DNA from: Ideonella paludis
GTDB taxonomy: Bacteria > Pseudomonadota > Gammaproteobacteria > Burkholderiales > Burkholderiaceae_C
Assembly (NCBI RefSeq): GCF_018069865.1
Contig: NZ_JAGQDG010000007.1
Location: 186,001-250,000 of the forward strand
Direction: 5' to 3'
Length of the DNA stretch: 64,000 bases
Part shown: positions 46,334 to 56,026 of the stretch, in pieces
Numbering within the stretch: the stretch's first letter is position 1
Layout of the letters: each line of letters starts with the position of its first letter
The notes under the pieces: generated by a model
The model's input: the letters and a program-made list of their open reading frames with translations, nothing else
Databases searched by the model: none
Told to the model about the DNA's origin: nothing
Program-made: the position numbers and the translations under genes

Positions 46334-47473
46334 ATGGAAAACCGCTCGCGAATTCTGCTGGTGGACGATGATGAGCTGACCTTGCACATGCTCACCGCGA
46401 CCCTGGAGCAGGACTACGAGGTTCTGCACGCCACTGACGGTGAGCGTGCGTTGCAGCAGATGTCTACACAGGCTGTGGACTTGGTGCTGCTCGATGTCGA
46501 GATGCCTGGCATCGATGGCTATGAGGTGTGCCGTCGGCTGAAAGAAACAGCGGATGTGCCGGTCATTTTTCACTCTGCGCACACGAGCATTGAAGAGCGA
46601 CTTCAGGGCTATCGCGTGGGCGGCGATGACTACCTCGCCAAGCCCTTTGACCCGGCTGAGCTGAATGCCAAGATCGTTCGCTTGCTGCAGCTTCATGCCT
46701 CCCGGCGCGAGCTGAGTGGGCAATTGGATGAGGCCATGAACGCGGTGCTCTCTACCGCCGACATGATGGGCGAGGCCGGTGTGGTGCTGGAGTTCCAGCG
46801 CGAAGCCAACCAATGCAAATCCCATACTGAGCTGGCTCAGGCCATTCTGGCCGCCCTGGCACGCTGGTCATGGGATGGCTGTGTGCGCGTGACGGGCCGC
46901 CGGCAGGTCCTCAGCCTCAATGCGCGGGGTGAATGCACGGCACTGGAAGCCACCTTGCTGGACCATTTGCAGACCCAGACCCGTGGCATTCACGCCTTGG
47001 GGCCACACACGGGCTTTGTGTATGGCGAGGTGTTGGTATTCGTCCGCAATTTGGCCATGAACCGTCCTGAAGGCAGCATGGAGCGTGCGGAATCTGAGCG
47101 CATGGGACGCGCCATCGATAACATTGCGTTATTGGTGGAGGGTGCGCTGTCGCTGGTCACTGCCTTAGATGCAGGTTCTACCGCCAGGGATCTGGACGAA
47201 ATCCGCAAACTGGTTACCATGACCCGCGATGCGTTGGCAGACATTCAGGCGCGCAGCCATTCACAGCGAATGGAAGTGCAGCAACTGGCGCAACGCCTTC
47301 ATGAGCAGGTGGAAACGAGTTTCTTGCACCTGGGGCTGACCGCCACGCAAGAAGATCAAGTCAGCAGCATCATCCGTGAGCATGGAGAAGACGTGCTCAA
47401 GGCTTTAGATAGAGGGCGAGAGCTGCAAGATTTTCTGCAGCGCATCGTTCAGAAGTTGGGGCAGTACGTGTGA
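46334..47473 (+). CDS. Response regulator with uncharacterised C-terminal domain
   Basis: A 379-residue protein with an N-terminal receiver domain (Asp 54 in VLLDVEMPG; Lys in YLAKPFDP) and about 250 further residues of unrecognised type. The middle part (about 150-260, WSWDGCVRVTGRRQVLSLNARGECT) could be a GAF-like fold and the C-terminus is helical, with no DNA-binding or known enzymatic motif. It overlaps the hybrid kinase gene by four bases and is probably phosphorylated by that system. The output mechanism is unknown. Confidence 0.87.
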   Translation: MENRSRILLVDDDELTLHMLTATLEQDYEVLHATDGERALQQMSTQAVDLVLLDVEMPGIDGYEVCRRLKETADVPVIFHSAHTSIEERLQGYRVGGDDYLAKPFDPAELNAKIVRLLQLHASRRELSGQLDEAMNAVLSTADMMGEAGVVLEFQREANQCKSHTELAQAILAALARWSWDGCVRVTGRRQVLSLNARGECTALEATLLDHLQTQTRGIHALGPHTGFVYGEVLVFVRNLAMNRPEGSMERAESERMGRAIDNIALLVEGALSLVTALDAGSTARDLDEIRKLVTMTRDALADIQARSHSQRMEVQQLAQRLHEQVETSFLHLGLTATQEDQVSSIIREHGEDVLKALDRGRELQDFLQRIVQKLGQYV

Positions 47474-50400
47474 GCATCAGCGATCAGGGGTTGACCACCT
47501 CCCTCGCGAAGGACGCTGCAGCGTCCGGGGTTGATGGCCTCCAGGCGCTGAAGTCGCGCCTGGATCGGTCCATCCTGCGGATCGCTGGCTTGGTGCTGGC
47601 GCTGCCTGTGCTGGCCTCCGTGATCCAGCTGATTTTCATCTTCACGCACCCGAGCGCTTCACCGGACGACCGCAACAGCCGTCTCGTGGCCTGCGTGGCC
47701 GTGATCGGCATTGCCCTCGCCTCTTGGGGCTTGGCTCGATATCGCTCGGCGGCCGCCGGAGCGCTGTTCTTGTGCTGGTCGGCCATGGCGGTGCTGATGG
47801 TGTCGGCCTGGACCATGGACTGGGGCATGGCGTCCACCAGCCTCGCGGCGTTTTCAGCCTTGATTGCGATTGGCGGCTTTTTGGTGGGGCCTCACATGGC
47901 TCGCTGGCTGACCTTGGCGGCAGTGAGCTACTTGATCGCACTGTGGGTGGCCAGCATTCTGGGGCAGACCGGTGGCTTGGCGCAGCTCGATCCTCAGCGC
48001 ATGGCCAGCTATGGTGCGGTGCACATCACGGCCTGCCTCTGCGTGGGCTGGATGGTGTCGCGGTATGGCAGCCTGTTCATGCAGATGATCGCTTCTTTGG
48101 ACAGCTCCAAGCGCTTGCTTGAGAGCACCTTGCAAGCAGAGCAAAAGGCCGCTCGCCAGTTGGCCCTGAGCGAGGCCCGGATGCGCGCGCTGCTGGACAA
48201 CTCCCTCAATGCGGTGTTGATCCTGGACAGAGATAGCGGCAGCATTCGTTATGCCAACGCTCAGTTGCTAGACCGTCATGGCTGCAAGTCCTTGGCTGAG
48301 TTTGATGTGCGGCTGATGTATCCCGAGCAGCCCTACACGCCAGAAGAGTCCTTGCGACTGGTCAAGCTCACGCTTGAGGAAGGGTCGCGCCAAGTGATTT
48401 GGAAGACGCGCGATATCCACGGCGTGGACATCTGGTGGGACATGAAGCTGGACAACATGCTGCTGGAAGAAGCGCCCAGCGTGGTGTGTTTCGGCCACGA
48501 CATCACGGCCCGTGTGATGGCCGAGACCGCCCTTCGCAACCAGCAGCAGCAGTTGGAGGCGCAGGTCAAGGAGCGCACCCAGCAGTTGATGATCGAACAG
48601 CAGCGCATGCAAGATGTGATCGAGGCCTTGCCCATCACGCTGTCGATTCGTGACCGCGAAGGGCGCTACACCTTGGTGAACAAGCGGTTCGAGACGGCGC
48701 TGGGCCTGCTTCGAGAGCAGGTGGTGGGGCGGCCGGCGCATGAATTCTTGCCGCCCGCCATGATGGCAGACATGCGCCACTGGGACGGCAAAGTCCTGGG
48801 GGGCGAGGGCGAGCAGACCTTTGAGCGGGTGATCCCCGACCCCTCAGGGCGGCCCCTGGATTACCTGATCACCTCGGTGCCGCTGCTGAATGCTCAGCGC
48901 GAGCCCTTTGCGGTGCTCAATCTGGGCACTGATGTGACTTCGCTGAAGACTTTGCAGCGGGAGCTGGCGCTGGCCAAAGAGGAGGCCGAGCGACTGGCCG
49001 CCGCCAAGAGCGAGTTCTTGGCCAATATGAGCCACGAGATCCGCACGCCTTTGAACGCCGTCTTGGGCATTGCCCAACTGGGCGTCAGGCGCACACCGGT
49101 CGAGACGCCTGAACATGCGGACTATGAGCGCATTTTGCGCTCTGGGCGCTTGCTGTTGGGGGTCATCAATGACATCTTGGATTACTCCAAGCTGGACAGC
49201 GGCAAGCTGGAGGTTTTCGACGAGCCCTGTGAGTTGGCCGTGCTCTTGGCCGATGCCGCTGAGATGGTGGCCGAGCGGGCGCGCGCCAAAGGGCTGTCGC
49301 TGAGCATCCATATAGACGACCAAGTCCCGGCCTGGCTGCGCCTCGATGGCCTGCGTGTCAGCCAGGTCTTGGTCAACCTGCTGTCCAACGCCGTCAAGTT
49401 CACGCCGCAGGGCAGTGTGCGTTTGGAGGCGCGGGCTGAAGACCAAACACTCTGCCTCTCCGTCATCGACACAGGTGTTGGCATCGCGCCGGAGCACCTG
49501 GCGCGCATCTTCGACCCCTTTGAACAAGCGGACAGCTCCACCACGCGTCTCTACGGTGGCACGGGCCTTGGGCTGTCGATCAGCCGTCGCTTGGCGGAGC
49601 TGATGGATGGAGACATTGTTGTGCACAGCGAAAGCCAAGAGGGTTCTTGCTTTACCTTGCGGGTGCCGCTGCGTCCGCTGCAGGCGGCCGACGCGCCCCA
49701 GCCCCAGGTGACGGCGGGGACTGCCGGCAGTTTGGAGGGCATGCGCCTTTTGGTGGTGGACGATGTGGAGATCAATCGCACCATCATCTTGGCCATGCTG
49801 CGGGAGTGCGGCGCCAGTGCAACCGGCGCACCCAGCGGTGAAGCGGCGGTGGCTCGTCTTCAAGCTCAACCCGATGCCTTTGATGCGGTGCTGATGGACC
49901 TGCAAATGCCGGGCATGGATGGCTTTGAAGCCACGCACTTGCTGCACGAGAGCCTGCCGGACATGCCCGTCATCGCCCTGACCGCCCACGCCCTGGAAGA
50001 CCAGCGTCGCAAATGCCTGGAAGCGGGCATGGTGGCCCACATCACCAAGCCGGTGGACCTGACAGAGCTGGCGCAGGTGTTGGGCACCCACCTGCCGCGC
50101 CGACACCGGCCCGGCAACGAAGGCTTGCTGCCGCGAACGACCAGCGCCAAACCCACGTCACCGCCCCCGCAAGTGCTGCCGCCCGTCCCGGCCCTGGCGC
50201 CGCACCCTGCTGCACCGCTGGCCCAGCCCGGCGGCGAGTGGCCTGACCTGCCCAGTTTTGACCGCGCGGGCGCGTTGTCGCGCTGCGGCGGCCAAGAGGC
50301 CGTCTTGCGCAAGGTCTTGGTGATGTTCGCCGCCCAACTGCAACGCTGGCCTGCTGACCTGCATCAGGCCGCTGAAGCAGGTGTGCCAGAGCTCAAAGCG

Positions 50401-50586
50401 GCTGCCCATCGCCTCAAAGGGGTCAGCGGCAATTTGGGCCTGACGGCGCTGGAGCGCGATGTCTTGCACCTGGAGCAGGCACTGGCCGCTCCCCTGACAC
50501 CAGAGGCTTTGTCCCAGGCCTTGGCGCCTGTGCTGTCGGAGCTGAGTGCGGTGGATCAGGCCTTGGCGGCTTGGTCGGCGCGGTAG
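47470..50586 (+). CDS. Hybrid sensor kinase: membrane-PAS-PAS-HisKA-HATPase-REC-Hpt
   Basis: A 1038-residue hybrid kinase starting at GTG 47470. The N-terminal 200 residues contain about six membrane helices; PAS domains lie at about 235-350 and 380-495. The H-box has His 522 ([15 protein letters not shown]), the ATPase domain has [21 protein letters not shown] and [15 protein letters not shown] has Asp 810 (VLMDLQMPG), and the C-terminal Hpt has His 980 ([13 protein letters not shown]). All relay residues are intact, giving a full His-Asp-His chain and a free Hpt to pass phosphate to a separate receiver, likely the coupled regulator. It overlaps the convergent IclR gene by 31 bases. Confidence 0.94.
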   Translation: MSISDQGLTTSLAKDAAASGVDGLQALKSRLDRSILRIAGLVLALPVLASVIQLIFIFTHPSASPDDRNSRLVACVAVIGIALASWGLARYRSAAAGALFLCWSAMAVLMVSAWTMDWGMASTSLAAFSALIAIGGFLVGPHMARWLTLAAVSYLIALWVASILGQTGGLAQLDPQRMASYGAVHITACLCVGWMVSRYGSLFMQMIASLDSSKRLLESTLQAEQKAARQLALSEARMRALLDNSLNAVLILDRDSGSIRYANAQLLDRHGCKSLAEFDVRLMYPEQPYTPEESLRLVKLTLEEGSRQVIWKTRDIHGVDIWWDMKLDNMLLEEAPSVVCFGHDITARVMAETALRNQQQQLEAQVKERTQQLMIEQQRMQDVIEALPITLSIRDREGRYTLVNKRFETALGLLREQVVGRPAHEFLPPAMMADMRHWDGKVLGGEGEQTFERVIPDPSGRPLDYLITSVPLLNAQREPFAVLNLGTDVTSLKTLQRELALAKEEAERLAAAKSEFLANMSHEIRTPLNAVLGIAQLGVRRTPVETPEHADYERILRSGRLLLGVINDILDYSKLDSGKLEVFDEPCELAVLLADAAEMVAERARAKGLSLSIHIDDQVPAWLRLDGLRVSQVLVNLLSNAVKFTPQGSVRLEARAEDQTLCLSVIDTGVGIAPEHLARIFDPFEQADSSTTRLYGGTGLGLSISRRLAELMDGDIVVHSESQEGSCFTLRVPLRPLQAADAPQPQVTAGTAGSLEGMRLLVVDDVEINRTIILAMLRECGASATGAPSGEAAVARLQAQPDAFDAVLMDLQMPGMDGFEATHLLHESLPDMPVIALTAHALEDQRRKCLEAGMVAHITKPVDLTELAQVLGTHLPRRHRPGNEGLLPRTTSAKPTSPPPQVLPPVPALAPHPAAPLAQPGGEWPDLPSFDRAGALSRCGGQEAVLRKVLVMFAAQLQRWPADLHQAAEAGVPELKAAAHRLKGVSGNLGLTALERDVLHLEQALAAPLTPEALSQALAPVLSELSAVDQALAAWSAR

Positions 50587-51365
50587 CCCAGGCGCTGAGA
50601 CAAGCTGGCGGCACGTGCCCGCAGCAAACCCACTAGGGGGCCGTCCAAGCCTAAGTCCACCTTGGCACTGGGCCCGATGGCGGTGAGCGCCAACACCACC
50701 TGCCCACTGCCATCGCGAACGGGCACGGCAATGGCGCCGACCCCGGGCACGGCGGTGCCATCGACCCGGGCCAGGCCTTCGGCCCGCACGGCCGCCAAGA
50801 TGGGCACCAAGTCCTTGGCAGACACCGGCTCAGCCTCCCAGGCCAGCAAGGGCTGCCATTGCGCCTGCGGCAGCCAGGCCGCAAACAAGCGCCCAGAGGC
50901 GGTGTCGCGCAGGCTCATGACCGTGCCATGACGCATGCTGACATGCACCGGGCTGGGGGCCTCGGCAATGCGCACCAGCGTCGGCCCTCGGTTGCCCCAC
51001 ACTGCAATGGCCACGGTCAAGCCTGTCTCCAAGGCCAGCTCTTCAATCAAAGGGGTGGCCAGCCGCACCGGGTCGTACTGTTGCAGCCCGATCAAGCCCA
51101 TTTGCAAAGCCAGCGCGCCTAGGCCATAGCGGCCCCCCTCGGCTTCTTGCTCCACCAGACCGATCTTCTGAAAGCTCACCAAATAAGGGTGGGCTTTGGC
51201 CGGGCTCATGCCGGCCTCACGGGCCAAGTCTTTGAGCGGCAAGGGCCGGCCATGGTGGGCCAAGGCCAGTAGCAACTGCCCGCCCACCTCGATGCTCTGA
51301 ATGCCGCGCGGCCCGCGTTCAGCGCCGTCGTCATCGGGGAGGTCTGTGGCCAGAGAGGAGGGCAT
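50556..51365 (-). CDS. IclR family transcriptional regulator
   Basis: A 269-residue regulator with an N-terminal winged helix (GIQSIEVGGQLLLALA ... LAREAGMSPAKAHPYLVSFQKIGLV) and a C-terminal GAF-like ligand domain ending in ALTAIGP. IclR proteins in such clusters bind aromatic acids or related compounds and control divergent catabolic operons. The start at 51365 is preferred because the upstream sequence is AT-rich regulatory DNA; an in-frame ATG at 51398 would add 11 residues. It is divergent from the MBL-fold gene that heads the catabolic operon, the usual layout for local control. Confidence 0.9.
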   Translation of the reverse strand: MPSSLATDLPDDDGAERGPRGIQSIEVGGQLLLALAHHGRPLPLKDLAREAGMSPAKAHPYLVSFQKIGLVEQEAEGGRYGLGALALQMGLIGLQQYDPVRLATPLIEELALETGLTVAIAVWGNRGPTLVRIAEAPSPVHVSMRHGTVMSLRDTASGRLFAAWLPQAQWQPLLAWEAEPVSAKDLVPILAAVRAEGLARVDGTAVPGVGAIAVPVRDGSGQVVLALTAIGPSAKVDLGLDGPLVGLLRARAASLSQRLGYRADQAAKA

Positions 51366-51518
51366 AGGTATTTTTACTAAACGTAATTGATTAGACATTA
51401 TCGAATAAGCTGATTAAGATCAAGCCCGTTCGCGAATGTTGAATCAATTCACTTTAGACGAATTGAAGCCTGTCGCCCCGCAGGCCCCTCCATCCTCTCA
51501 CTGCCCCCCACAGCCGCC
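51366..51518. promoter_or_regulatory. Divergent control region of the IclR cluster
   Basis: A 153-base gap that is strikingly AT-rich on its IclR side compared with the genome. It contains an inverted pair AATTGATT (51385-51392) / AATCAATT (51442-51449), the palindrome TTCGCGAA (51429-51436) and two TTAGAC copies. These are candidate IclR binding sites controlling both transcripts. Confidence 0.6.
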
Positions 51519-52487
51519 ATGACTTCGACCAAGACCTTTGCCTCCCACGCCGACCTGGAAGAAAAGAAGGTCAGCTTTGTGCAACTCTCCGAGCATGCTT
51601 GGGCCTACACCGCCGAGGGCGACCCCAACACGGGTGTGATCATTGGCGATGACGCGGTGATGGTCATCGACACCCAAGCCACCCCGGCCATGGCCCAAGA
51701 CGTGGTGCGCCGCATCCGCGAAGTCACCGACAAGCCCATCAAGTACGTGCTGATGTCGCACTACCACGCGGTGCGCGTGCTGGGCGCTGAGGGCTACCGC
51801 GCCGAAGGGCTGGAACACATCATCGCCAGCCAAGACACGCGCGACCTCATTGTCGAGCGCGGCGAGCAGGACAAAGCCAGCGAGATCGGCCGCTTTCCGC
51901 GCCTGTTCCAGAACGTCGAGTCCGTGCCTCCGGGCCTGACCTGGCCCACCATGACCTTCAGCGGCAAGATGACCCTGTGGCTGGGCACGCTGGAGGTGCA
52001 ACTGCTGCAGTTGGGCCGCGGCCACACCAAGGGCGACACCGTGGCCTGGCTGCCCCAAGAAAAGGTGCTGTTCTCGGGCGACTTGGTGGAGTTTGACGCC
52101 ACCCCCTACGCCGGCGACGCCTACTTCCAAGACTGGCCGCAAACCCTGGCCAATATCGCCGCGCTGCAGCCTGAAAAGCTGGTGCCCGGCCGCGGAGCGG
52201 CGCTCAGCGGCGCCGCCCAGGTCAAAGCCGGGCTGGACGGCACACAGGCGTTTGTGAGCGAGCTGTTCGCCAGCGTCAAGGCGGGTGCTGCCCAGGGCAA
52301 GCCCCTGCGCGCTGTCTACGAGGAAACCTTTGCCCGCCTGCAGCCCCACTACGGCCACTGGGTCATCTTCAACCACTGCATGCCTTTTGACGTGACCCGT
52401 GCTTACGACGAGGCGCAGGGCATTGCTGACCCGCGCATCTGGACGGCCCAGCGCGACATCGAGATGTGGCAGGCCCTGGAAGGGTGA
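51519..52487 (+). CDS. MBL-fold metallo-hydrolase with altered metal motif
   Basis: A 322-residue metallo-beta-lactamase-fold protein. The usual HxHxDH motif is replaced by H81-Y-H83-A-V-R86 in VLMSHYHAVRVLGAEGY, so the Asp and third His that bind the second metal are absent. Later ligands appear kept: GRGHTKGD (His about 170), FSGDLVEFD (Asp) and FNHCMPFD. With half the first motif missing, it may bind a single metal or act in another way. It is first in the catabolic operon, 74 bases before the VOC gene, with no clear ribosome site. Its role in the pathway is unknown; ring-lactone or thioester hydrolysis is a guess. Confidence 0.85.
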   Translation: MTSTKTFASHADLEEKKVSFVQLSEHAWAYTAEGDPNTGVIIGDDAVMVIDTQATPAMAQDVVRRIREVTDKPIKYVLMSHYHAVRVLGAEGYRAEGLEHIIASQDTRDLIVERGEQDKASEIGRFPRLFQNVESVPPGLTWPTMTFSGKMTLWLGTLEVQLLQLGRGHTKGDTVAWLPQEKVLFSGDLVEFDATPYAGDAYFQDWPQTLANIAALQPEKLVPGRGAALSGAAQVKAGLDGTQAFVSELFASVKAGAAQGKPLRAVYEETFARLQPHYGHWVIFNHCMPFDVTRAYDEAQGIADPRIWTAQRDIEMWQALEG

Positions 52488-52561
52488 TGTCAAAACGAGG
52501 CCGCTACCGCGCTGGCCTCGGTGTCTGAACGCCTTCACAAGAGGCATTTTTGGAGATTCCC

Positions 52562-53110
52562 ATGAGCATTCAACGCATCCACCATGTGGCCTACCGCTGC
52601 AAGGACGCCAAGGCCACCGTCGAGTGGTATGTCAAGCATTTGGGCATGGACTTCGTCCTCGCCATTGCCGAGAACCAAGTGCCCTCCACCAAGGCGCCGG
52701 ACCCGTACATGCATGTCTTCTTGGATGCGGGGCAGGGCAATGTCCTGGCCTTTTTTGAGCTGCCCACCCAGCCTGAGATGGGGCGTGACGAGAACACCCC
52801 GGCCTGGGTGCAGCACATCGCCTTCAAGGTCGACAGCGTGCAAAAGCTCGAAGAGATCAAGGCGCGCCTGGAGGCTTCGGGCATCGAGGTCATTGGCCTG
52901 ACCGACCACACCATCTTCAAGAGCATCTACTTCTTCGACCCCAACGGCCACCGCCTAGAGCTGGCCGCCGATGTGGGCACGCCCGAGATGTACGCCAAGC
53001 TGGATGCCTGCAAGTGGGACATGCTCAACGAGTGGGCCCAAACCAAGCAAGCCCCCAAACACGCGGCCTGGATGCACGACAAAGAATTCAACCAAGGCGC
53101 TACAGCCTGA
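52562..53110 (+). CDS. VOC superfamily protein (glyoxalase/extradiol dioxygenase fold)
   Basis: A 182-residue protein with one vicinal oxygen chelate domain in two beta-alpha-beta3 halves: RIHHVAYRCKDAKATVEWYVKHLGM, and WVQHIAFKVDS...SIYFFDPNGHRLELAAD. Metal ligand candidates are the His in IHHVAY, His in VQHIAF and Glu in RLELAAD. Such proteins can be ring-cleaving dioxygenases, isomerases or lyases. The start at 52562 follows GGAG. Its position between an MBL protein and an FAD hydroxylase suggests it cleaves or rearranges the hydroxylated ring product. It is shorter than typical two-domain extradiol dioxygenases. Confidence 0.88.
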   Translation: MSIQRIHHVAYRCKDAKATVEWYVKHLGMDFVLAIAENQVPSTKAPDPYMHVFLDAGQGNVLAFFELPTQPEMGRDENTPAWVQHIAFKVDSVQKLEEIKARLEASGIEVIGLTDHTIFKSIYFFDPNGHRLELAADVGTPEMYAKLDACKWDMLNEWAQTKQAPKHAAWMHDKEFNQGATA

Positions 53111-53131
53111 CCTGAGCCCAGAGGCCAGCCC

Positions 53132-54808
53132 ATGCTCAAGACCTATTCCTACGCTGAGTTTCCTTACCGCCAAAGCGAGGCTCAGCGCTTAGGCCAAACC
53201 CCCCGCTACCCGCTGGTGGTGATTGGAGGCGGCCCGGTGGGCCTGAGCCTGGCGCTGGACGCCGCCCGTCGCGGTGTGGCGGTGCAACTGCTGGACGACA
53301 ACTACACCGTCAGCATCGGCTCGCGGGCCGTCTGCTATGCCAAGCGCCCGCTGGAGATCTGGCGCCGCTTAGGCGTTGATGCGCCTTTGCTGGCGCGCGG
53401 CGTGCGCTGGCAGATTGGCAAGGTGTTTTATGGCGAGAGCCTGGCTTACCAGTTCGACCTTCTGCCCGAGCAGCATCATCAGATGCCTGCCATGGTCAAC
53501 CTGCAGCAGTACTACCTGGAAGAGACCTTGGTGGCGGCTTGCGAGGCGGACAAGCACGTCACCCTGAACTGGAAGCACAAGGTAGTGGGCTTGGAGCAAG
53601 TGGACGGAGACGACCCGCATGTGCGCCTCAGCGTGGAAACCCCGGACGGCCGCTTTGAGATGCTGGCCGACTGGGTGGTGGCCTGTGACGGTGCCAACAG
53701 CGACACCCGCCGCATGCTGGGGGCCGACTTTTCCGGCCAGGTCTTCAACGACCGCTTCTTGATCGCCGATGTGGTGATGGACCCCAGCACCCAGCCCGTC
53801 AACGAGGCCTCCGGTGCACAGCGCCTCAGCTCAGAGCCTGAGCGCTGGTTCTGGTTCGACCCACCGTTTCACCGGGGCCAATCGGTGCTGCTGCACAAGC
53901 AAGCTGACAAGGTCTGGCGCATCGACTTCCAGCTCGGCCGTGACGCCGACCCGGTCGAAGAGAAAAAGCCCGAGAACGTGCTGCCGCGCATCAAGGCCAT
54001 GCTGGGTGAGAACGTGGACTTTGAGCTGGAGTGGGTGTCTGTCTACCAGTTCGCCTGCCGCCGCATGGACCAATTCCGCCATGGCCGGGTGCTGTTTGCG
54101 GGCGACGCTGCGCACCAGGTCTCGCCCTTTGGCGCACGTGGCGCCAACTCGGGCGTACAGGACAGCGACAACCTGGCCTGGAAGCTACAGCTGGTCTTGA
54201 GTGGCAAGGCCAACGAAGCGCTGCTGGACAGCTATCACCACGAGCGCTCGTTGGCGGCCGATGACAACATCGCCAACTCCACTCGCTCGACCGACTTCAT
54301 CACCCCCAAGAGCCGCGCCTCGCTGCGCTTGCGCAATGCGGTGCTGGAGTTGGCGCGCACCGAGCCCTTCGCGCGGCCCATGGTCAACAGCGGTCGGCTC
54401 TCGCTGCCCACGCCTTATGGGGACAGCCCCCTCAACACGCCCGACACCGACGCCTTTGCAGGCCTGATGCGCCCCGGCACGGTCTGCGCCGATGCACCCT
54501 TGGTACGCGACGGCCACGCCACTTGGCTGCTGGACGTGCTGGGGGAGGGCGACTCACCCTTTGCCTTGCTGGTGTTCGGTGAGGTGCCCGCCCCATTGAG
54601 CTTTGACCTGCCCGTGCGCCTGCTGCGCGTGGGCCAGGAGGTGCAAGACGCAGCAGGCGTGCTCGCGGCCCGCTATGACGCCCAACCCGGCACCGTCTAC
54701 CTGATCCGCCCTGACCAGCATGTGGCCGCCCGCTGGCGCCGGTTTGATGCCGCAGCGGTCCAGGCCGCTCTGCAACGGGCCTCCGGTGGCCCACAAGGAG
54801 CCCATTGA
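53132..54808 (+). CDS. FAD-dependent aromatic hydroxylase (PheA/TfdB/MhpA type)
   Basis: A 558-residue class A flavin monooxygenase. It has the N-terminal FAD motif VIGGGPVGLSLALDAARRG, the DG motif CDGANSDTRRMLG, and GDAAHQVSPFGARGANSG, plus a C-terminal thioredoxin-like extension as in 3-(3-hydroxyphenyl)propionate and phenol hydroxylases. It should hydroxylate a phenolic ring using NAD(P)H and oxygen. GAGG sits 7 bases before the ATG. The stop TGA overlaps the DUF2783 ATG by one base. In this operon it probably makes the dihydroxy-aromatic substrate of the VOC protein or of an enzyme outside the window. Confidence 0.93.
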   Translation: MLKTYSYAEFPYRQSEAQRLGQTPRYPLVVIGGGPVGLSLALDAARRGVAVQLLDDNYTVSIGSRAVCYAKRPLEIWRRLGVDAPLLARGVRWQIGKVFYGESLAYQFDLLPEQHHQMPAMVNLQQYYLEETLVAACEADKHVTLNWKHKVVGLEQVDGDDPHVRLSVETPDGRFEMLADWVVACDGANSDTRRMLGADFSGQVFNDRFLIADVVMDPSTQPVNEASGAQRLSSEPERWFWFDPPFHRGQSVLLHKQADKVWRIDFQLGRDADPVEEKKPENVLPRIKAMLGENVDFELEWVSVYQFACRRMDQFRHGRVLFAGDAAHQVSPFGARGANSGVQDSDNLAWKLQLVLSGKANEALLDSYHHERSLAADDNIANSTRSTDFITPKSRASLRLRNAVLELARTEPFARPMVNSGRLSLPTPYGDSPLNTPDTDAFAGLMRPGTVCADAPLVRDGHATWLLDVLGEGDSPFALLVFGEVPAPLSFDLPVRLLRVGQEVQDAAGVLAARYDAQPGTVYLIRPDQHVAARWRRFDAAAVQAALQRASGGPQGAH

Positions 54809-55014
54809 TGACCGCGACCCTGAACCGCCACCCCAACATCCCGCAGGTCGACGGCTTTTACGAAAGCCTCATCCATGCCCAACGCGGCATGAGCGATGAT
54901 CAGGCCGACCTCTTTCTCGCCAAGCTGGTGCTGATCCTGGCCAATCAGGTCGGGGACCGTGCCGTGCTGGACGAGGCCATTGCCCTGGCTCGCACCAACA
55001 CCCTGGGTGTTTGA
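54808..55014 (+). CDS. DUF2783 small protein
   Basis: A 68-residue acidic, mostly helical protein with the DUF2783 core FYESLIHAQRGMSDDQADLFLAKLVLILANQVGD. AAGGAG sits 8 bases upstream of the ATG. DUF2783 genes occur directly after flavin hydroxylase genes in betaproteobacteria, so it may be a small partner of the preceding enzyme. Function is unknown. Confidence 0.88.
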   Translation: MTATLNRHPNIPQVDGFYESLIHAQRGMSDDQADLFLAKLVLILANQVGDRAVLDEAIALARTNTLGV

Positions 55015-55043
55015 GCCCCTCACCATCCCACAAGGAGTTCCAT

Positions 55044-56009
55044 ATGACTGTTTCTCGCCGCTCTAGCCTGGGCGCCGCGCTGCTGGCGCTGTGCGCGTCC
55101 ACCGCCTTTGCCTACCCTGACAAGCCCGTCGAATGGGTGGTGCCCTACCCGGCGGGCGGTGGCTCTGATGTGGTGGCCCGCACCGTCGCCGAGCAGATGA
55201 GCAAGAGCCTGGGCCAAACGGTCATCGTCAACAACAAGCCGGGTGCGGGCACCAATATCGGCGCCGACTACGTGGCCAAGGCCAAGGCCGACGGCCATGT
55301 GATGTTGACCGCCGACACCGGCACCCTGGCCGCCAACCCTTGGCTGTTCAGCAAGCTGAGCTACAACGCCGAGAAGGACTTGGCCCCCGTCGGCCTGATC
55401 GCCCGCTTCCCGCTGCTCTTGGTGGTGAACCCCCAAAACGTGCCGGCCAAGACCTGGAAAGAGTTCCGCCTGTGGGCTGGCAACCAGGCGAACCTGAACT
55501 ACGCCTCGCCCGGCACCGGCAGCCCCCACCATCTGGCCATGGCACTGTTGCGTGAGAAGACCGGCATGGCTGCCGGCCATGTGCCCTACCGGGGTGCTGC
55601 CCCCGCTGTGCAAGACGTGATTGGCGGCCAAGTGCCCTTCATGTTCCTGGACACCGCCGCCGCCTATCCGCACATTCTCTCGGGCAAGCTGCGCGCCATT
55701 GGCGTGGCCAGCCCGGCGCGCATCAAAACCTTTGCCGACATTCCCACCCTGGACGAGCAAGGCCTGAAGGGCTTTGAAGCCTATGCCTGGCAAGGTTTGG
55801 TCGTGCCCACCGGCACGCCGGCGCCGGTGGTGGCCCAGCTCAACAAGGCCTTGCAAGACGCACTGACCCAAACCGCCGTGAAGGCGCGCTTTCAAGTGCT
55901 GGGCTTGGAGAGCCTGGGCGGCACCCCCGAACAGATGAAGGCCTACTGGCAGCGCGAGCATGCCAAGTGGGGCGAGGTCATCAAGGCCGCCAACATCAAG
56001 CTGGACTGA
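55044..56009 (+). CDS. Bug family solute-binding receptor (tripartite tricarboxylate transporter type)
   Basis: A 321-residue periplasmic binding protein with a signal peptide (MTVSRRSSLGAALLALCASTAFA, cleavage before YPDKPVEW). Family motifs are VPYPAGGGSDVVAR, NNKPGAGTNIGADYVAKAKADGH, and the conserved NYASPGTGSPHHLA loop. Bug receptors bind carboxylates, including aromatic ones. AAGGAG lies at 55032-55037. No TctA/TctB membrane genes are nearby, as is usual in Burkholderiales, where many Bug genes are orphans. It likely captures the pathway substrate. Confidence 0.94.
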   Translation: MTVSRRSSLGAALLALCASTAFAYPDKPVEWVVPYPAGGGSDVVARTVAEQMSKSLGQTVIVNNKPGAGTNIGADYVAKAKADGHVMLTADTGTLAANPWLFSKLSYNAEKDLAPVGLIARFPLLLVVNPQNVPAKTWKEFRLWAGNQANLNYASPGTGSPHHLAMALLREKTGMAAGHVPYRGAAPAVQDVIGGQVPFMFLDTAAAYPHILSGKLRAIGVASPARIKTFADIPTLDEQGLKGFEAYAWQGLVVPTGTPAPVVAQLNKALQDALTQTAVKARFQVLGLESLGGTPEQMKAYWQREHAKWGEVIKAANIKLD

Positions 56010-56026
56010 ACTGCACAAGCCTTGCC

